Source: Chrysoperla carnea (lineage: Eukaryota > Arthropoda > Insecta > Neuroptera > Chrysopidae). From it: a stretch of 64,000 nucleotides of DNA. Every line of letters begins with the position of its first letter. Position 1 is the first letter of the stretch. Positions 1 through 11,764 of this stretch are shown piece after piece. The position numbers and the translations under genes are program-made. The notes below the pieces were generated by a model. That model was not told the origin of the DNA. It searched no databases and saw only the letters and a list, made by a program, of their open reading frames with translations. The DNA is taken from positions 73,126,520 through 73,190,519 of the forward strand of contig NC_058339.1 in NCBI RefSeq assembly GCF_905475395.1. The letters run 5' to 3'.

Positions 1-28
1 TAAATGCTGAATTAATCCAGAAAAAATC

Positions 29-66
29 AAACATTTCATTTAAAAAAGATTTTAAATGAAATGTTT
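29..66. repeat. Perfect short hairpin
   Basis: Two perfect 16-base arms (29-44 and 51-66) are separated by a 6-base loop. Both arms are AT-rich. It may be the tip of a longer foldback cut by the window edge. No coding sequence is nearby. Confidence 0.6.
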
Positions 67-1190
67 TTTGAAAGTAAAATCATCATGTTTTTAATTGATT
101 CTTTATTGAATAAACATTTGGATTCAGGGAAAAAAACAAAGATAACATCTTTTCAGAAAAAAAATACAAATTTCCATATTTCCTTGTATTTATCATTACG
201 CCATAACTCGTAACCCACACATCACGTATACGATTATAATTACTATATACAGGTGTCTCAATAGTATTGTGACTTTCTAGCTCAATTTTTATAGGCATAT
301 GAGTAATCTTTCAAAAAATATTTTTAACAAAAACTCGAAGAAAACCATTTTTAAATAATTTAAAACAAAATTCATCAAAATAATAATAGTTTAAAAGTCT
401 ATGTAAGCTTTTTCTTAAAAATTTTAGTCTATAACAAGGGACTTAAAAATCAACTATATGGTTTTATTCATAACAAATTACTATTTTATGGTGCAAGCAA
501 ATAGATTGCATCGTCAAATAACCCCCAGTCAGACACAAAAGGAATTGTTTTATATAATTTCAAATAAATAATATTAAACTAGATAAGATATAAAAAAAAA
601 ACAATATTACTCATCCCCGCTAGACCCCCTCCGTCATATAAAATATTCTAATTTCTATTTTCATGCAATTATAATTATAGAAAAACTCTTAGCTCAACAA
701 TTGCGCATGCGTTTATTATATCTGTATACTTTTTTGGGAGCTAGAATTTTGTAATGACCCAACCTTTTGTATCTTTTCTTGAATAGAAAAATATGAAAAT
801 TTCCATTTTCAAAACAATACTGTAATAAATATTATGGTTGATTGTGAAGATATTTATTAATATTAATTATTTAAAGAAAATATATTGATAATAAAAACTT
901 TGAAAATAATAATTTCTTTAATAATTTAAACAAAATTCCAAAATTTCGGGTTCATTCTATTTTGAAATTGGTAGAATTATGGTTTAAAATAAATTTATAA
1001 AAGCAGTTTTCGGTCACTTTGAAAGAAATTTTTATAAAAAATGTGTTTTTAATAGGGTATACGACAATAGGGACCTAGAAATTTCGAAAACTGAAAATAA
1101 AAATTTTCTTAAAGCACAAAATTTTAAAAATATTTGTAAATATTTTGATGAAAAATTTCCACTAATCAGAAATTTTGTTACAAATTTCAA
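67..1190. other. AT-rich intergenic stretch upstream of H3.3
   Basis: No gene recognised. The only open frame (83-298, minus, 71 codons) has low-complexity composition and no recognisable domain, so it is not called. The part nearest 1190 is probably distal promoter of the histone gene. Confidence 0.5.
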
Positions 1191-1320
1191 GCCAATCAAA
1201 AACATGTTTACAATGATCCAATGAAATGGTATAATCAGTGATTACAGACCAATAGAATTAAAAAGTAGTAAGCGTCAGCTGTTGTTTCAGTCTTTCATTT
1301 TGGTATCCATCTCAGTGTTC
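1191..1320 (+). promoter_or_regulatory. H3.3 promoter: three CCAAT boxes and initiator motifs
   Basis: Three CCAAT pentamers on the plus strand lie at about 1192, 1218 and 1249. They are followed by two matches to the arthropod initiator TCAGT (1287-1291 and 1312-1316). No TATA box sits at the expected distance. Transcription probably starts near 1288-1315. The leader would then run to a good donor (GTAAGT at 1399) and splice to 1702, leaving 14 bases before the ATG. CCAAT-driven, TATA-less promoters suit a constitutively expressed replacement histone. The start site itself is inferred. Confidence 0.5.
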
Positions 1321-1712
1321 TGTTTCTGTTCTCATTCTTATTCGTATATTTGTCCGGATAGTTGTGTTATTAAAGTTTTTGTGAAAGCTTATTATCAAGT
1401 AAGTGATTAGAAAATTCAATTATTTCGATTAAAATTATTTTCAATCTCTGCATTAACATGCCAGTAACATTTGGTGATAATTAGTTTTTATTAATTTTTA
1501 AAATAAAAGTGAAAATTTTCATGTTTTATTTGTGATATATTGGTGACAATAAAATTGTCCGCCATATTGTTTTGACTGTATATTTCTAAATAAACATTTC
1601 ATTAGATGAATTAAAAATTTCTTTTAGTTTTAATTTCATCTCTCAATTAATTAAAACAAAAAAATTATTAATTTTAATTGAATTAAAATTTATTTCGTTA
1701 GGTTTAAAGTGA

Positions 1713-2895
<1,183 letters not shown>

Positions 2896-3124
2896 ATATA
2901 TCTTATCATCATATTGTGTTCTAAACACACATTTCCATCGCCCCCCACTTTTCAAAAATTTATTATATTTCATTATTGAATATTTACTTCTTAATTTGAA
3001 TTTTGTAATTAAAAAAAAAATTAATTAGATTCATTTTTCACCAATAATATTAATTAATTCATTATCATAATTATTCAAGAAGTTATCAATAATTTTGCCC
3101 CCCTTTTTAATTATTTTTTCGTAA

Positions 3125-3130
3125 AATAAA
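3125..3130 (+). terminator. Poly(A) signal of H3.3
   Basis: AATAAA lies 230 bases after the H3.3 stop and is followed by T-rich sequence. The 3'UTR lacks the stem-loop of replication-dependent histone genes. Confidence 0.55.
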
Positions 3131-3309
3131 TATATATCATCACTTTGGTACAAAACACATGGTTTTTTATTTTAGTTAAATTTTATTATTTTCGACAAAT
3201 TTCTAACATAAAATAGGCTGAATTTTTCTTAATGATTCGACCTTTAATTTTTTTTTTTTGTCTAAAATATAAGTTAAAGCTTCAAATTGGCGTGACGTTG
3301 AAAATCAAT

Positions 3310-3602
3310 CAACTTGTTTTAAGGAAGTTTCAACGTGATAACTACCGTAAAACCTACGTTTCCACAGTTTAACCAATTTGTTTTCACAGGTTTAATTTAG
3401 AACGCGAGATAATTAAATGCCTAAGTTCCCAATTTTGATCATTTTACGTCAAAATGACGAAATTTGGCCTTAATTATCTCGCGTTCTAACTTTGAAGTTT
3501 AATAGTAAGCCCTATTTTTTGTCTGTGTAAAAAAACTGGCTAAATTCTGTAGAAAAGCAGATCTTGCAGTAGTTACCACGCTGGAACTATCTTAAAGAAG
3601 TT
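3310..3602. mobile_element. Foldback (MITE-like) element, about 290 bp
   Basis: The two halves pair along nearly their whole length. The inner arms (3397-3416 and 3470-3489) are a perfect 20-base inverted repeat around GAACGCGAGATAATTAA. The outer arms (3313-3345 and 3569-3600) and the middle arms (CACAG-containing) pair imperfectly. There is no coding capacity. Such palindromic elements are usually non-autonomous DNA transposons; the parent family is not identified and the exact ends are uncertain. Confidence 0.6.
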
Positions 3603-6040
3603 AAGAAGTATTAAAAGCTAAACCCATTTTGACTTTACTTCAGTGTTGAAGAGCATTATAACCTTTTAATAATTCCACCATTTGATTGATGATGATCGGT
3701 AGCCATTTTGATTGTCCAACACTTGAGTTATACTGAACGCAACCTTTCTGTAGTATTAAAGTGATGATTTTGAAATATGTACTAATAAAAAAAATTCACA
3801 ATTTATTTTCCACTGCCAAGATAATCTCACGTAAATAGTTTTTAGTGTGAAGGATTATTAATTAAAGTAGAGGAGTATTGGGAAAATTATTCTTTATTAT
3901 TTGTAAGCAAATATTTTTTTATAGTTCATATTATATTTAATTTTTTTTTTTTGGTCTTATCTGGATAACTTATCTCTATTTCACAGCTATTTTATGTTTG
4001 GAATTTAAAAAAAAAATTTTTTTTTTAAATGTATGTTAATTTTATTTTTTAATTTATAATAAGCTATTATAAATGTTTTCTTAGTAAAATATCAAAAAAA
4101 TGTTCAAAATACCTAAAAAAAATAATATTTTATTTCAAAAATACGTTTATCCTTTCTTTTTTTTAATTAAAATTTGTTCAACTTACAAGTTTACAAAAAT
4201 TTTTCTATTGTAGACACACACAAAATGTTCTTTTTTTCGATTTGTATGTCATTTCAAAAATGTTCAAATTTTTGTGTAAAACGTATTATTGTAGGTATAT
4301 GTAAAAAATAAAAAAAAATATTCGTAAACAATATGAAAATGTTTTTTTTTTCTAATAATTCAAACCCTATTTTGGTGGAGCGATCAGCAGTGATTGTAAC
4401 TAAAAGGTATATCTAAATTTTCTGAAGGCGTAATTTTGATAGAAAACAAAAATTGTTGTTATAATAAGACACGGATTTCGAAATTTTGCATGTGAATCTG
4501 CTATTTAACGAAAGATACAATATGGAATAGGTGTACCTGGATTTATCCTGACAAAAATATTTTTTATAGTTTTAATGATTACAAGTATTTTGCACTTTCA
4601 TTGAAATTAATTTGTAAGAGACCATTTTATTGCAAATTTTATCTTTTTTCAGAATTTGCTGTGACATAACTTATCGAGACAGAAAGGTCGAGCCGATTTT
4701 TAATATATAAAGCCAATAAAATTTTACCCTTATCGCAGAATTACTTTTTTTTAATTTGTTCGTTTTGAGTTCTACTTTCGAAATATCTCGGTGTGATAGC
4801 TCAAAACTAGAACAAAATATCTGCCACACTAGTAAAAAAATTAGAAAATTCTGACACACCTAGTCCATATTGTACCTATCATTAAATATTATTGATTCAT
4901 ATGCGAAATTTTTACTGTGACGGGCTCAGGGTTATTTATGGACTGAGTGTTCCCTATTCAGCTGTGTAGTAAATACGGGCAAGAAACTATCAAAGACATA
5001 AAGCGAATGTACGGCCAGTAGTTGTCTTTAGAATTTTTACAAAACTATCTAAAAGAGACAGATATTGCCCACACAGCCGATTTGTTTCCTTCTACAGAGC
5101 GGTCAAATTTTGTGCGGGTTTTGCTTAGTCCATTCTCTGTCTTTGATTTGTATGGTATTAACTATATCTTAAAAAACAATGCAATAAGGAACTAGATGTC
5201 CACGGATTTTTATTGCAGAAATCGTGTATTAAATTAGAGGGTGGAAATTGAAGAAGATAAGGAGGAAAAGCATCACTTTCGTTTTCTTCCAAATATCTCG
5301 TAAACTAAGCAAAATTTTGGTAAATTTTTTATAAAACTTTTTGTAGAGAATCAAATTTTCCATCGGATTAGTAATTTCAAAAAGGGGTTTCGAATAAATG
5401 ATTAATTTTTTTGGAAGGAATAACCTTCTACAACTTTTAAAATTTCTGTTAAATTAGATTTTATTTTCTAACATCAGGGAGAGTTTCAATACTGTAGGGT
5501 GACTTTACTATTGATAATAGACCTTTTCATCATGTCATATGCGCAAGTGCAGAGTTTATTTTTTCGTACTGACAGCAATAAGTAGGACTAAGATAGAAGA
5601 TATTTGTTATGCATTTTATCAATTGGTTATAAATCATTTAGTACGAAACAAATGTGAATGGTGATTTTAAAATGAAAAGCCCTATTGGGAGTTATAACTT
5701 TACCAACTGACGATAATAATTCGTACTAAATAGAACAGGAAGTGGGCCCATTTTGAGTTGTTCCAATTAAGACTGCCAGATGGCAATACTTGTACTTAAT
5801 ATTTTTAAAGGCCATTAAAAATACTCAAATTCAAATAAGGTAAACCCCGCCAGCTGGCAATAATAATTCATACTAATTAAAACAATAAATGAACACGTTT
5901 TTGGTAGTTTCAATTTAGACTACGAGGTTACTTAAAATTTATCAATACCGGAACCATAGATGTAAGAACTTCTGGCTACTATTATGGAAGCTCTAAGCTT
6001 GGACTATGAATGTAAAAACGAATATCACAATTTTAAAAAT
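3603..6040. other. Gene-free AT-rich stretch
   Basis: No gene recognised between the H3.3 3' flank and the BAF60 3' end. Runs of A/T dominate at 3900-4350. Around 5704-5780 and 5851-5925 two diverged direct copies share the motif CAATAATAATTCATACTAA or close variants. The small minus-strand frame at 4671-4859 has no domain and is not called. Confidence 0.5.
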
Positions 6041-6042
6041 TC

Positions 6043-6048
6043 TTTATT
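6043..6048 (-). terminator. Poly(A) signal of the BAF60 gene
   Basis: TTTATT on the plus strand reads AATAAA on the minus strand, about 100 bases beyond the stop at 6145. Confidence 0.5.
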
Positions 6049-6144
6049 TAATTTTTATATGCAGCAAGTAATTAAAAAGTACAAATGACATATTTTAAAA
6101 TAATTAAAAAATATAAATAATTTTAAAGCAGTCCTCTACTAATT

Positions 6145-8862
6145 CTAACCATTTCGTATACCCAAAGCTTGTTCTAATTCTGCACGTTTCTGTTGTACCT
6201 TTGAGTAGAAGTACCGTGAAACAGCTTCATGTGCCCATGGTTGATAATAGAAATCAGATCGACGTTCCTCTTCCGGATTACCCACAATATCCGTCATGGT
6301 TTTAAGATCTCGTGTTTGTGATATAATCCATTTATTAATAAACTGTTGGGGATCTTTTGCAAATGATAAAAAGAATTCTCGATTTGTTTTTAGTTGATTT
6401 ATTGTATCGACTGTTTCATGGATTTTCGAATCCAAGCCTTGAATCTCTTGTTGAGATGCAGTCGATAGCAAGAAATTATTCATTTGGGTTTTAAGTGTGT
6501 CATCAACTTCTACGTCAATATCATAACAAGCTGTTTGTTTACTTTCCGTTGGTAACGCTGAATTTGAATTATTTTCCACGGATATAACGTGGTTAATCAC
6601 AATTGGATCTGGGGGATGAAGTAATGGATTTAAACGTTGTGGAATTTCAGCGAACTTCATCCGTTGACAACTGAAAATTTGTTCTAAATATTTATCACAT
6701 ACAATATACTCTCGTTCATGGACATCTTGAAGACGATGCGTTTTGATATACTGCCAGAGGGCGGAAATAATTACAGGACGTGTTTGAGTATGAACTCCAA
6801 GTAATCGCGCAAGACGGGGATCTAATTTAAATTGTAATGGTTGATAATCTAATAGTAATAAAATTGTACATCGTACATTTTTATCACCAGGTCTTTTTAC
6901 TTGAAAACCGTCGGTTTCTTGAGTCGTTAATGTACGATGCCATTCAACTAAATGATTATCCGGTCCATAAAGTTCTTTATCCAGTTCGATTACCAGTGAT
7001 TTAAAGAATGACGAGAATTTTCGTTTAATTTTAGTCGGATCATTTTTATTGTTATCTTCAAGAAGTCGACCTTCGACACGAAGTTCCCATGATGCAACGC
7101 TCCCTTCAATTGATGAATTTTGGGTACTTGGTGTAGTTGTGTTCGATGAGTCGGTATTAGTGTTCGAGTTTGCACCAGAATTTGCTGAAGATGGTGTTGT
7201 TAAATTATTATTAGACATATTATTCGAATCTACGCTATTTGGATCCTTACTAGGATAAAATGTATTTGAGATGAAAATACGTAATTTACGTTTTTGTTTC
7301 ATTGGACGTTTCAACGCCTCTTGAATGTCCAAACGTTTACGCATTATCGTTGCATCTAATTTACGCTCAAATGCTAATAAATCCATATATGCTTGGCTTT
7401 CTGGAACTAAATCACGTACTTTTTGTGGTAGGATTTTGTCAGCTAATTTTTTCTTTTTCTTATTCGCGGAATGTGTAAAATCACTAGAAATTAAAAAATA
7501 TGTTCATTTTTTACTTCGGCAACAATTTTTAATACACACAGATTTTAGTACAGATAATAAGCCGAGATGCATTGGAAAAGTTGGCAAATAGCACATGGGC
7601 AAAAATTTGCCTGAAATGCTTATTTTGGCTTGAAATTTTCACCTATTAAATATTTTTTATGGCTAAATACGAATCCGATGTCATGTCTTCCAAAAATCGT
7701 GCCATTTTTGACCGGAAATTCTATTTTGTGCCACAAAAACAACAAAATAATTATTTATCTCAATTTTCATCTTGTCGCTGAATACGAATCCGATATCTGA
7801 TTATCACGGATTTTTGTTGCGTCTTCCGAAAATTGTTCTATTTTGCCAACGAATTATACTTTCTTGGCACAAAAACGATAAACTAAGTATTTGTAGTCCA
7901 AACTGTTTTGTAGAAGGTATTTTTTTCCGCTTCTATAATATTATGGCACGACTTTCGTAATACGTGACAGGATCTGTATAAGTTGACATCGGATTCGTAT
8001 TGAACGATCAATAGTACCTACTAGATGGAAATTTTAAATCAAAATAAACATTCCAAAAAAATTTTGGGATGTATACGCCTCCTGCTGGGGCCCTATACCA
8101 CTCATGACTAGGCTAAGTTGGCTAAATGTTTCTTGGGGTTCTAATAAACCTCAGACTCTATAAAAATGAGATGTTAAATATCACTGGCAATAAGCCAATA
8201 TTTTCGAAGAATTTCCTTTTTAATTTCCCTTTTTTTCTAATAATTTTTCAGGTTAAAAAAAATTTTTACCGACGTTTATTTATTACCAGTTTGAAGAGCA
8301 AAATTAACGGGTAAAATAAAAGTCGTAATGAGTCCCTCTCGTAAAATATTTTATAAGATAAAAATGATCTTACGCTTTCTGCTGTTGAATTTGTCCCCGG
8401 CTATCTTGATTGCCCCGTTTCACACCACCTGTAGATGGATTTGACATTGGTCCTCCACGTATAGGTGAATATGTTTGTTGTGGTGGTCGTGGCATCATTG
8501 GCCCACTGCCTGGACCTCCAGGACCACCTGGACCACTACCAACAGGACCAGTTGGACCCGTAACTGGACCTCCAGGACCACCGCCTGGACCACTCATGTT
8601 TGGTGGTGGAGTAAAACCGCTACGCTGTGGAAACTTTTTAATGCACATCGAAAGCGTACACATGATAAGAAAATAAAAATCATAAAGAAAACAATAAAGA
8701 AACAGAAATGAAAAATAAAACGAAAACAAAAAGAAAATAACTTACAGGAAAATTTGGTGCAGAATATTGTCTTAAACCTGAACTTTGTGGTGGGCCATAC
8801 CGTTGAGGTGGTCCTCCAACAGGAGTTGGACTTGCACCAGACGCAGAAAATCGTTGTGCCAT
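6145..8862 (-). CDS. Bap60: SWI/SNF complex 60 kDa subunit (BAF60/SMARCD, Bap60)
   Basis: Three exons on the minus strand: 8862-8746, 8624-8374 and 7483-6145. Joins are in frame (phase 0, then phase 2) with GT-AG borders and give 568 residues, slightly longer than the usual 510-530. The N-terminus is Gly/Pro/Gln-rich (exons 1-2). Next comes the conserved block [20 protein letters not shown] followed by [28 protein letters not shown]2-type domain spans roughly residues 337-411 ([20 protein letters not shown] onward), then a C-terminal coiled segment. BAF60 links the Brahma ATPase core to DNA-binding factors in BAP and PBAP remodelling complexes in the nucleus. Oddity: residues about 202-250 are an Asn/Ser/Thr-rich insertion after NTFYPSK, which accounts for some of the extra length. 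The first intron (8625-8745) is short, the second (7484-8373) carries a foldback repeat. Family assignment is firm. Confidence 0.96.
7590..8165. mobile_element. Foldback repeat family B, copy 1 (in the BAF60 intron)
   Basis: An imperfect inverted repeat is built around GAATACGAATCCGATRTC on one side and its complement GACATCGGATTCGTATT on the other (about 7665-7800 against 7960-8010). The right end contains CATGACTAGGCTAAGTTGGC, shared with a second copy at 21360-21830. It is non-coding and probably a non-autonomous DNA transposon. Confidence 0.6.
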
Positions 8863-9504
8863 TTTCTTAAGAATTTATAATGCATAAAGTTTTTTTTTTA
8901 TATTTGGATTTCACAGGCTAAAAAATATACTAAGTTATAAAATTTCTCCTTAAAAGTTAAATAAGAAACTTAAACTTGCATACAAATGTTTACCTTTTTT
9001 GATATTAATAACAAATTGGTTAATTAAAAGTTTAAAACACCGGTTGTTCTCGTTTTGACAATTGTTTAATATTTTATTCAGAATTTGTTAACGCCATTTT
9101 GTATTGATTACGCTTGTACACAAATCAAAAGCATTTTTTGTGGCGCTTCATTTAAAATATACAAAAATGTATAAATTAACATATTTATTAAAGATTTCTG
9201 TTTTGGGAAATAATTCAAAATTTAATAATGCGATTTTCAAAATCGAAAAATTTTTTATTAAATCAATGAATTTTGGGTAATGAGTAATAAGGTATGTAAA
9301 AAATTATTTTGTTTATATATATATATTAGCCTAGAATATAATAATGTACTGAGCATGAATTTTATGATATGGAAGTGTTAAATAAAAATAATATATTAAT
9401 GAAAATATAGATTTTATCAAAATTGAATTAGTTGAAAATACATAACTTAAATGTTGAGTTGAATAAAACAACATTAAAATACGATGGAACTCATAGTCTC
9501 AGTA
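8863..9504. other. BAF60 upstream region up to the tRNA
   Basis: No gene seen. The minus-strand promoter of the BAF60 gene should lie here (about 8880-9130), but I find no clear TATA box or initiator. A short TA repeat sits at about 9316-9327. Confidence 0.4.
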
Positions 9505-9576
9505 GCCGTGATCGTCTAGTGGTTAGGACCCTACGTTGTGGCCGTAGTAACCCAGGTTCGAATCCTGGTCACGGCA
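9505..9576 (+). tRNA. tRNA-His: tRNA-His (anticodon GTG)
   Basis: A 72-base gene with full cloverleaf. The acceptor stem GCCGTGA pairs with TCACGGC before the final A. The D arm contains TCTAGTGGTTA (box A), the anticodon loop is TTGTGGC with GTG at 9538-9540, and the T arm contains GGTTCGAATCC (box B). No CCA and no intron are encoded, as usual in animals. The anticodon stem is CTACG/CGTAG; in the insect tRNA-His I remember it is CCACG/CGTGG, so this would be a compensated C-G to T-A change. A pol III stop follows at 9611. It looks functional. Confidence 0.95.
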
Positions 9577-9617
9577 ATGTAACAAGTTACATTGTCACGG
9601 AGAGACGCAATTTTTTT
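9575..9617 (+). terminator. tRNA-His trailer: hairpin and pol III T-run
   Basis: Right after the tRNA, 9-base perfect arms (9575-9583 and 9586-9594) form a hairpin with a 2-base loop. It is followed by TCACGG, a repeat of the acceptor 3' strand, and by a run of seven T (9611-9617) that should terminate RNA polymerase III. Confidence 0.6.
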
Positions 9618-9689
9618 CTTAATTTCTTTCAAAATAAAGTGAAATTTATTTAGATAGCAATAAAGCAAATTGATTTTTTTTTCTTTTGA

Positions 9690-9890
9690 CTTGTGAAAAT
9701 AAACAATTGAGTTGTTGAAATACCTATATTGACAATGTCGATCTATTTGCCCCCCCCCCCTCCGTATTATCCGACAAATTTGGTATAATTAGAATCAATA
9801 GACTAATTATATTGGAAGCTACCTACAGAGTGATCAACGTCTATACATGGTATTTCAACAATTAACTCAGTCAATTGTTTTTTTTCACTT
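9690..9890. repeat. Repeat family A: two 5' ends in inverted orientation
   Basis: The family A start, ACAATTGASTNAGTTAATTG then TTGAAATACC, occurs at 9692-9724 on the plus strand and at 9849-9888 on the minus strand, so the segment is a foldback. The centre holds a C homopolymer (9750-9760). Confidence 0.6.
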
Positions 9891-9910
9891 GCTAATATTA
9901 GTCTACCAAG

Positions 9911-10075
9911 TTATAGATAATATTCTGAGCGATTCGAGGCTATACCGTTTAGCCGATCTTCAGACATTGTCGATCTAAGGTATGTTTTAAAACGACGTAA
10001 AATTGAAAAAGAGCGTTCATTCGTCTCTCTGTTGTCACAGATAAAACTGCCAGAACGCGTTTACACGTTTATGAT
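9911..10075 (-). pseudogene. hAT transposase C-terminus, broken
   Basis: The minus strand from 10021 to 9911 encodes 36 residues then a stop. It contains NERSFSILRRFKTYLRSTMS followed by EDRLNG, the typical hAT C-terminal dimerisation motif. The preceding piece (VLAVLSVTTE, up to about 10075) is in another frame, so the copy has a frameshift. No full transposase is present. Related fragments lie at 41475-41572 and 57296-57410. Confidence 0.75.
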
Positions 10076-11239
10076 TCAAAAAGTTGAGGGCAAGAATCCA
10101 ATTTTTTTTTTATTTTGTTAGGAAAGAGTCATACGAAATTTGTTAAAATATTGCAACGATTAAAAAAGAATAACTGAATCAGTCTTTATATTCGAGCGTT
10201 GAATCTATTTTGACGTGAATCTCACATTTGATACTCTCATTATCGTTTTCAATAATTTTTAATGTGTGGTTTTTTACACAAAAAGCGACGAAACAGCTTG
10301 AAGAGCTAACTAGTCAGTGGAAATACGTTTCATAAATGGCTGCATTAACAGGACTAAATTGTTACTTCAAATTTATATGGTCAGATTCTCAATGAGAGAG
10401 GTTTAGCCAACTTTAATTTCAATAAAAATTTGTTTAAAAGATAATTATATATTATATTTATTACTAAATCTTTAACCATTTACAAATTATATATATTTAT
10501 CAATAGTTATTATAATTATATAAATTGAGAATTGAAATATTTATTTATTAGCAAAATTAACAATATAAATAAAGTAAGATATATAATTATTATATAATAA
10601 TTAAAGGCTGACAATGGTAAACCTTCTCTGATAGGACGTAAATTCACTCTTAGCTTTTAGCAACATTAAAAAAGCAACAAGGTTTTATAAGCTCAAGTGC
10701 AACCAAGTTTTCAAAAATTATTAATTTTTTATTTAAAATGTATATTCGGCATTTTCCTGTCTAATAAACTGATTGGTTACAAAAATACGAAGGGTTTAAG
10801 GATGATAATTTTCGATGTTACTTTTGAATGTGCTATTATTTTTGTATTTGTCTTGTAGCAAAGTAAGAAGTCCATCGAATAATCTTTGGCAGACGTTAAT
10901 TGATCACCTAGATCTTGTGATTTAACGCCTATTAATTTTTTTCTTTGGAGATTTTCTAAGGCAGAGATCTACAGTAATGATCTTCAAATCATAGATGATC
11001 TGAAATTATATATCATTTACGTCATACAAGAGATAAGCGTAGAAATGGGTCGAAAAATCCAATATTTCCACGTTCGTCGATGAATTTTATCCATATTCAT
11101 CAATGAAGTATTTCGTGATTATTGGTAATCGATATGTTTTCACTTGTCATTTGTATACAATGCATGATATTCTAGTACAAAACATATTAAAATGGAAGCA
11201 TATTTCAGCAAAAATAACATCGAAAATTAAAACCTTATA
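10076..11239. other. AT-rich intergenic stretch
   Basis: No gene recognised. It may include more of the decayed hAT element near 10100-10400. The 10440-10610 segment is almost pure A/T. Confidence 0.4.
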
Positions 11240-11640
11240 CAGGGTGAATTTTTTTAATCTATCATGACTAATAGCTCGGTTTGTAGTTAATCATTAGAAA
11301 AAAACTTAAACAAAAGTTCTCCAAGTTTCTTTAATAGTCAATGTAGATCCTAAAAAGTAATAATACTTTAAATTAGAAAGTTGATCCTCATAAAAAACTA
11401 ACATATTTTCGAAAATCGTTAGCTTGCGAAGGAAATACGACTTGAAAATATATGTCATTAGTGCATGTAATCAAAGAAAATACGTTAAATTAGAACAATT
11501 TTTTGAGACAAAAGTTATCAAGTTATGAAGATACATACAACTATTGTTTAAAATATTTTTTGATAGGTTAACTGCAAAACTATTAAACATAATAGATTAA
11601 AATAAATAGCTATAAAATAAAATAATATCTGTACTTGAAT
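11240..11640. mobile_element. Repeat family D, half copy
   Basis: It starts with an ACAGGGTG-type end. It then carries the blocks GTAGATCCTAAAAAGTAATA, TTTAAATTAGAAAGTTGATC and GTTAGCTTGCGAAGGAAATA, all shared with the foldback at 38520-39215 and the partial copy at 53290-53660. Non-coding. Confidence 0.6.
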
Positions 11641-11764
11641 GTTTACAGGGATAGTTTTTTTTCCGATCAGCTCTCGTAAATAAATCCTATATCTAATTTG
11701 GTTAGTTTAAACAATTAAATTGTATAATAATTAATTTTAATAAAATATGATTAATTGTGATTGT

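Noticed and set aside
8410-8711. Plus-strand open frames opposite the BAF60 Gly/Pro-rich exon
   Set aside because: They are antisense shadows of the GGP-repeat coding exon; their Pro/Gly and Trp/Thr repeats mirror its codons.
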